From CAZYMI01 sp964648505 (GTDB taxonomy: Bacteria > Pseudomonadota > Alphaproteobacteria > Micavibrionales > Micavibrionaceae), in NCBI GenBank assembly GCA_964648505.1, contig CAZYMI010000032.1, positions 1 to 7,738 on the forward strand: a stretch of DNA of 7,738 nucleotides. The letters run 5' to 3'. The number at the start of each line of letters is the position of its first letter. The first letter of the stretch is position 1. Of this stretch, positions 4,875 to 7,738 are shown piece by piece. Below the pieces are notes generated by a model. It was not told the DNA's origin, made no database searches, and saw nothing but the letters and a program-made list of their open reading frames with translations. The position numbers were made by a program, and so were the translations under genes.

Positions 4875-7534
4875 AAAGGATTGCCCGAGTTAAAAGGGGT
4901 CATGCGGTCCAGTAATTTTTGAAGGTGAATTTGATCTGTTTTATAGTTGCCAGTCAGTGCATATAAGATAATGTTTATTCCTGTACGTGCTGCAAGTTCT
5001 TCGTCATAGGTATTAACGCCATCGTTCAGTGTTGCCCATCCTGCTCCATAGTCATTACTGCCTATAATAACAGAAGACACACCATCACGATCTTGCGTTC
5101 CATCAAGGGCTAAAAACAACGTTCCTGATTTGTAAGTGCCTGGGAATTCATCAAGAAGGTAGAATGTACGATGAAGCACATGATCTTTTGGGATAGGCAG
5201 GACAGGAGCAAAAACAAGGGGTTGTAAAAGATCTTTTAAAATCTTCGCGTTTCTTGAGTAGGTTGTATTTTCTGCGCTTTGCTGGAAATACTGATCGCGT
5301 GTATCAAATAATATTGTGCCTCCTCGATCCAGAAAGTTCTGCACATGGGAAATGGAGGCGGGTGATAAGGTGGGTGTTTCAGGTGATATTGGCCAGTAAA
5401 CAAGAGGGTATAGCGCAAGACTATCAAGTTTTTCGGGGTTCAAGGCAATAACCGTGTCTGTGGTTATTGCAGTGCGTTGTGCAAGAATGTTGGCTAAAGC
5501 AGTTAGTCCGATTTGTGTTTGTGTATCCACGAGCGCATTACCGCTTTGGATAAAAGCCAGAGATAGTTTTCCATCATAGGCATAGACGTTTGTTGGAACA
5601 ATTGCCAAAATCAAAAAACAGAGCAGAGAAATTTTTCTGTATTTCAAAGCGGTAGTTAAAAGCATATCAAGCAGACAAAGAAGAAGCGCAAACAGTATTA
5701 AGGCTGGACGCAAATCTTGAACGCTAGGTTGCGTGTTAAACAAAAGGCTTGTTACAGGTGGCGATAAAGAAGCAATTGTAGTGACAGGTATATGCTCGGC
5801 AAGATTATAGGGTATGGCTTTGCCTGAACCGCCATAAAGCCCTGGCGGCGTTTGTGCGGAAGGTGCTGAATTCATAAGGGTATCTTTTGAAATATCTGCC
5901 CTTATAGATGTAGGTTTGTAGAAAAGCCCATTTGCATCAACGCCTTTTATAAATTCAAGCATCTGTGCGCTATTATGCGCTGTTAATTTTGTAGGCGAAA
6001 GATCGAGAACGGTTTTTAAAAAGGGTATAAAAGATCCACTGAGAGAGAGATTGCACCAGCTTGGTCCGGCAGAGCTGTGCACAAGTATAATAAGTCCATT
6101 TTTAACTTTTCTGGCTGTGATGAAGGGGGTGCCATCAGATAATGTGGCCCAGATAAGCGGATCATTTTCTGGTAAAGATTGCGCCAGAACCTGTTCTTTA
6201 ACGACGATGGTTTCTAATGCAGGCACCCCTGCCAGAGGAGATGTTTGTGCAAGGGGCCGTAATGACAAAGGTTTTTCAAGGGCAAAAGAGCTATTTAAAG
6301 AACGCGATCCTTGCGCCAGTGGCACAGGCAAAAAAGGATCATTTGGTGCATTTGAAAGCTTTGGGCCTGAAAATCTGAGTAATATGCCACCCGCTTCAAG
6401 CCATTTTTGCAGCTGAGGAAATAGGTCAGGCTTACTGATGGGAAGGTCAGGCGCAACAATAATATCTTGATGTTCAAGATCAATATTTTCAAGCGGCAGT
6501 ATTTTTAAAGTCGAAATTTTTTCAAGGGCGTGTTTTAAATAAAAAACGTCATCAAGATAAGTATTGGCGCTTGGACCGGTATCATCACCAATTAAAACAA
6601 CGTTTCTTTTTGGTGAACGTGTGGGTAACAAGACAGTAGAGGCGGCTGTTGCCTCTGTGCTTAATGTTATATAGCTTGGGCGGGCTTGGGTGCTTTCTTC
6701 AAGGTTAAATTTTATATCAGCAGATGTTTCACCTTTTGCAATCTGGCTTATTACGTTTTGTAAAACTGCTCCTTTTTCATCATGCAAGCGTGCATTTATA
6801 AATTTTATCTGGCTTTGTGGGGCTGCAATTGTGGCGCGTAAAGATAAGTAATCGTCACGATCAGCCGATTTCAAAAGCACAGGTAAATGGTCTAGGTCGG
6901 GGCCAAAATAAAACTTTTCACCTTTAAATACTCTAAGCGTTTGATTAAGGCCGCCTTCATCGATACCGGTGCCAATCCATACCAGTTGGCCATTTTGAAT
7001 ATTTGAGAGAGCCTTCTCAACAAAAGAAAGAGCAGAAGGCCAGGGCACAGGTTTAATTGTTTTGAGCTGTTCGGATGCACTTTTGGCTGAGTTTGCACTA
7101 AAGAGCAGAGGCGGAGAGTCCGGCTCAAGTGCTGCAGTTGTAATTAGGGTGACAATTTTATTCTCAGAAGCGGCCTGATCAATAAGCCTTTGAGCTGTTT
7201 GTATCATTTCAGGCCAGTTTTTTGCACTCGCCCAATTGTTTTCAATCACTAAAATCAGAGAGTCCGTTACTGTAACCGCTTTATTTTCAGGCTGTATAAA
7301 AGGATGGGCCAGAAAAAAAACAATGCAAGCAGCAAGCATAATACGGATCATACGTAGCCACCATGGTATTGTAAGTGTAATCGATGGGGGCGAAATCAGA
7401 TCTTGCAAAAAATGCGCAGTCGGAAGAATGATAGGTCGAGGCGGTGGCGGCAATGTTCTTAAAATAACCCATAAAATCGGCAGTGCCAGCAGCCCCCAAA
7501 GAACAGGTGCACTTAAAAACGACAGAAGATTCAT
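4871..7534 (-). CDS. BatA-type membrane protein with C-terminal DUF4159 domain
   Basis: The 887-residue product opens with the BatA-type double membrane anchor (about 7-27 and 58-80, with a proline-rich link PPPPRPIILPTAHFL). A VWA-like region (about 90-200) has a decayed metal site: ENNWA (98-102) where DxSxS is expected, and IGTGID in place of the TDG strand. A Rossmann-like segment begins at NVVLIGDDTGPS (311-322). Two more membrane segments lie at about 608-628 and 634-652. They lead into DUF4159 (about 655-872), recognisable from LAFIQSGNALVDT, PLVYWPISP, GGTILFDTRD, DHVLHRTFYLLDEFPG, DGVSSVIIGSNDYGAGWA and LTGNYKTDQIH. The length is usual for this fusion. GAGG lies 7 nt before the ATG, which overlaps the DUF58 stop (ATGA). 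It probably forms an inner-membrane complex with its VWA partner and is served by MoxR (inference). Function unknown; the Bacteroides Bat name (aerotolerance) should not be carried over. Confidence 0.9.
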   Translation of the reverse strand: MNLLSFLSAPVLWGLLALPILWVILRTLPPPPRPIILPTAHFLQDLISPPSITLTIPWWLRMIRIMLAACIVFFLAHPFIQPENKAVTVTDSLILVIENNWASAKNWPEMIQTAQRLIDQAASENKIVTLITTAALEPDSPPLLFSANSAKSASEQLKTIKPVPWPSALSFVEKALSNIQNGQLVWIGTGIDEGGLNQTLRVFKGEKFYFGPDLDHLPVLLKSADRDDYLSLRATIAAPQSQIKFINARLHDEKGAVLQNVISQIAKGETSADIKFNLEESTQARPSYITLSTEATAASTVLLPTRSPKRNVVLIGDDTGPSANTYLDDVFYLKHALEKISTLKILPLENIDLEHQDIIVAPDLPISKPDLFPQLQKWLEAGGILLRFSGPKLSNAPNDPFLPVPLAQGSRSLNSSFALEKPLSLRPLAQTSPLAGVPALETIVVKEQVLAQSLPENDPLIWATLSDGTPFITARKVKNGLIILVHSSAGPSWCNLSLSGSFIPFLKTVLDLSPTKLTAHNSAQMLEFIKGVDANGLFYKPTSIRADISKDTLMNSAPSAQTPPGLYGGSGKAIPYNLAEHIPVTTIASLSPPVTSLLFNTQPSVQDLRPALILFALLLCLLDMLLTTALKYRKISLLCFLILAIVPTNVYAYDGKLSLAFIQSGNALVDTQTQIGLTALANILAQRTAITTDTVIALNPEKLDSLALYPLVYWPISPETPTLSPASISHVQNFLDRGGTILFDTRDQYFQQSAENTTYSRNAKILKDLLQPLVFAPVLPIPKDHVLHRTFYLLDEFPGTYKSGTLFLALDGTQDRDGVSSVIIGSNDYGAGWATLNDGVNTYDEELAARTGINIILYALTGNYKTDQIHLQKLLDRMTPFNSGNPL

Positions 7535-7738
7535 GGGAGCGCCTCAACAGGCTTTGTCATCGCTTCAAAAAGTTTTGACGCTGGCGTATTTGTGCGCAGA
7601 CAAGAAAAAGTAAAGCCAAGATTTTGAACTTTGTTACGCATCTCAATAATGTGGTCCAGCAGGCGCTTTTGGTATTGCGCGCGCACGTCACTAAAATTAT
7701 CGACACGAATAAAAGGACTGTCAGTTTGGGCGCGAACC
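7531..7738 (-). CDS. DUF58 domain protein (partial, only the C-terminal 68 residues)
   Basis: Reading leftward from the right edge, this frame is open to the TGA at 7533-7531 and encodes 68 residues. They include SDVRAQYQKRLLDHIIEMRN, then NLGFTFSCLRTNTP and a short tail. This matches the end of DUF58 proteins, where a helix of the type YxxRLxxHxxxLxxL precedes an aromatic-hydrophobic strand and an RTxxP motif. DUF58 proteins carry a VWA-like fold and are usually encoded directly after a MoxR AAA+ ATPase, which acts as their chaperone-like partner. That gene should lie just beyond the window. The stop overlaps the start of the BatA/DUF4159 gene (ATGA). The N-terminal membrane anchor and the conserved DUF58 core are outside the window, so the call rests on the C-terminal pattern and the gene order. 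Confidence 0.82.
   Translation of the reverse strand, partial: VRAQTDSPFIRVDNFSDVRAQYQKRLLDHIIEMRNKVQNLGFTFSCLRTNTPASKLFEAMTKPVEALP

Noticed and set aside
6317..6333. TGGCACAGGCAAAAAAG, resembling a sigma-54 -24 element
   Set aside because: No GC at the required 10-nt spacing, and it lies in the middle of the long DUF4159 gene.
4871..7534. Calling the protein a true Bacteroides-type aerotolerance protein BatA
   Set aside because: Only the N-terminal double membrane anchor resembles BatA; the VWA site is degenerate and the C-terminus is DUF4159, so transferring the aerotolerance role is unsupported.
7236..7613. Plus-strand open frame of 125 codons, and similar long frames at 684-944, 3421-3741 and 6051-6416
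   Set aside because: All lie opposite well-supported genes. Their products are compositionally odd, lack family features, and cross gene junctions or have no ribosome binding site.

Overview
The window looks like chromosomal DNA of an alphaproteobacterium, moderately AT-rich by eye (roughly low-40s % G+C). This rests on the wording of the flagellar proteins, on a stand-alone FlhB C-terminal homologue beside fliO/fliP, and on a DUF58 / BatA-DUF4159 / VWA-GATase-like membrane gene set that is typical of that class. I cannot name a genus. No rRNA, tRNA, CRISPR array, insertion sequence or phage gene is visible, and coding density is very high.

Layout. (1) Positions 1-1602, minus strand: a compact flagellar export operon, transcribed right to left. 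It holds a FlhB C-terminal homologue, a small unrecognised helical protein, fliO, and fliP (cut by the left edge, so its C-terminus is missing). Genes overlap or sit 6 nt apart. (2) Positions 1603-1663: a 61-nt divergent control region. It carries a near-consensus sigma-54 promoter firing rightward, an inverted repeat over the predicted transcription start, and the ribosome binding sites of both flanking genes. (3) Positions 1664-2845, plus strand: flgB-flgC-fliE, encoding proximal rod proteins and the basal-body/export-gate junction protein. (4) Positions 2829-7738, minus strand: the distal end of an operon running right to left. It holds the C-terminus of a DUF58 protein (cut by the right edge), an 887-residue BatA/DUF4159 membrane protein, and a 681-residue VWA/GATase-like membrane protein. 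All three are joined by ATGA stop/start overlaps.

How the genes work together. The two divergent flagellar units make early parts of the flagellum: the export gate (FliP, FliO), a probable export-switch accessory (FlhB-like) and the first rod and junction proteins (FliE, FlgB, FlgC). The sigma-54 promoter places flgBC-fliE under the flagellar sigma-54 hierarchy. The right-hand operon belongs to the MoxR/DUF58/Bat-like family of envelope systems, and a moxR AAA+ gene is expected just beyond the right edge. Its role is not established. The sequences suggest a membrane complex in which one subunit keeps an intact metal-binding VWA motif, its partner has a decayed one, and the amidotransferase-like domain lacks a nucleophilic cysteine. 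The flagellar unit and this operon converge and overlap by 17 bp with no recognisable terminator between them. This operon is the least-described biology in the window.
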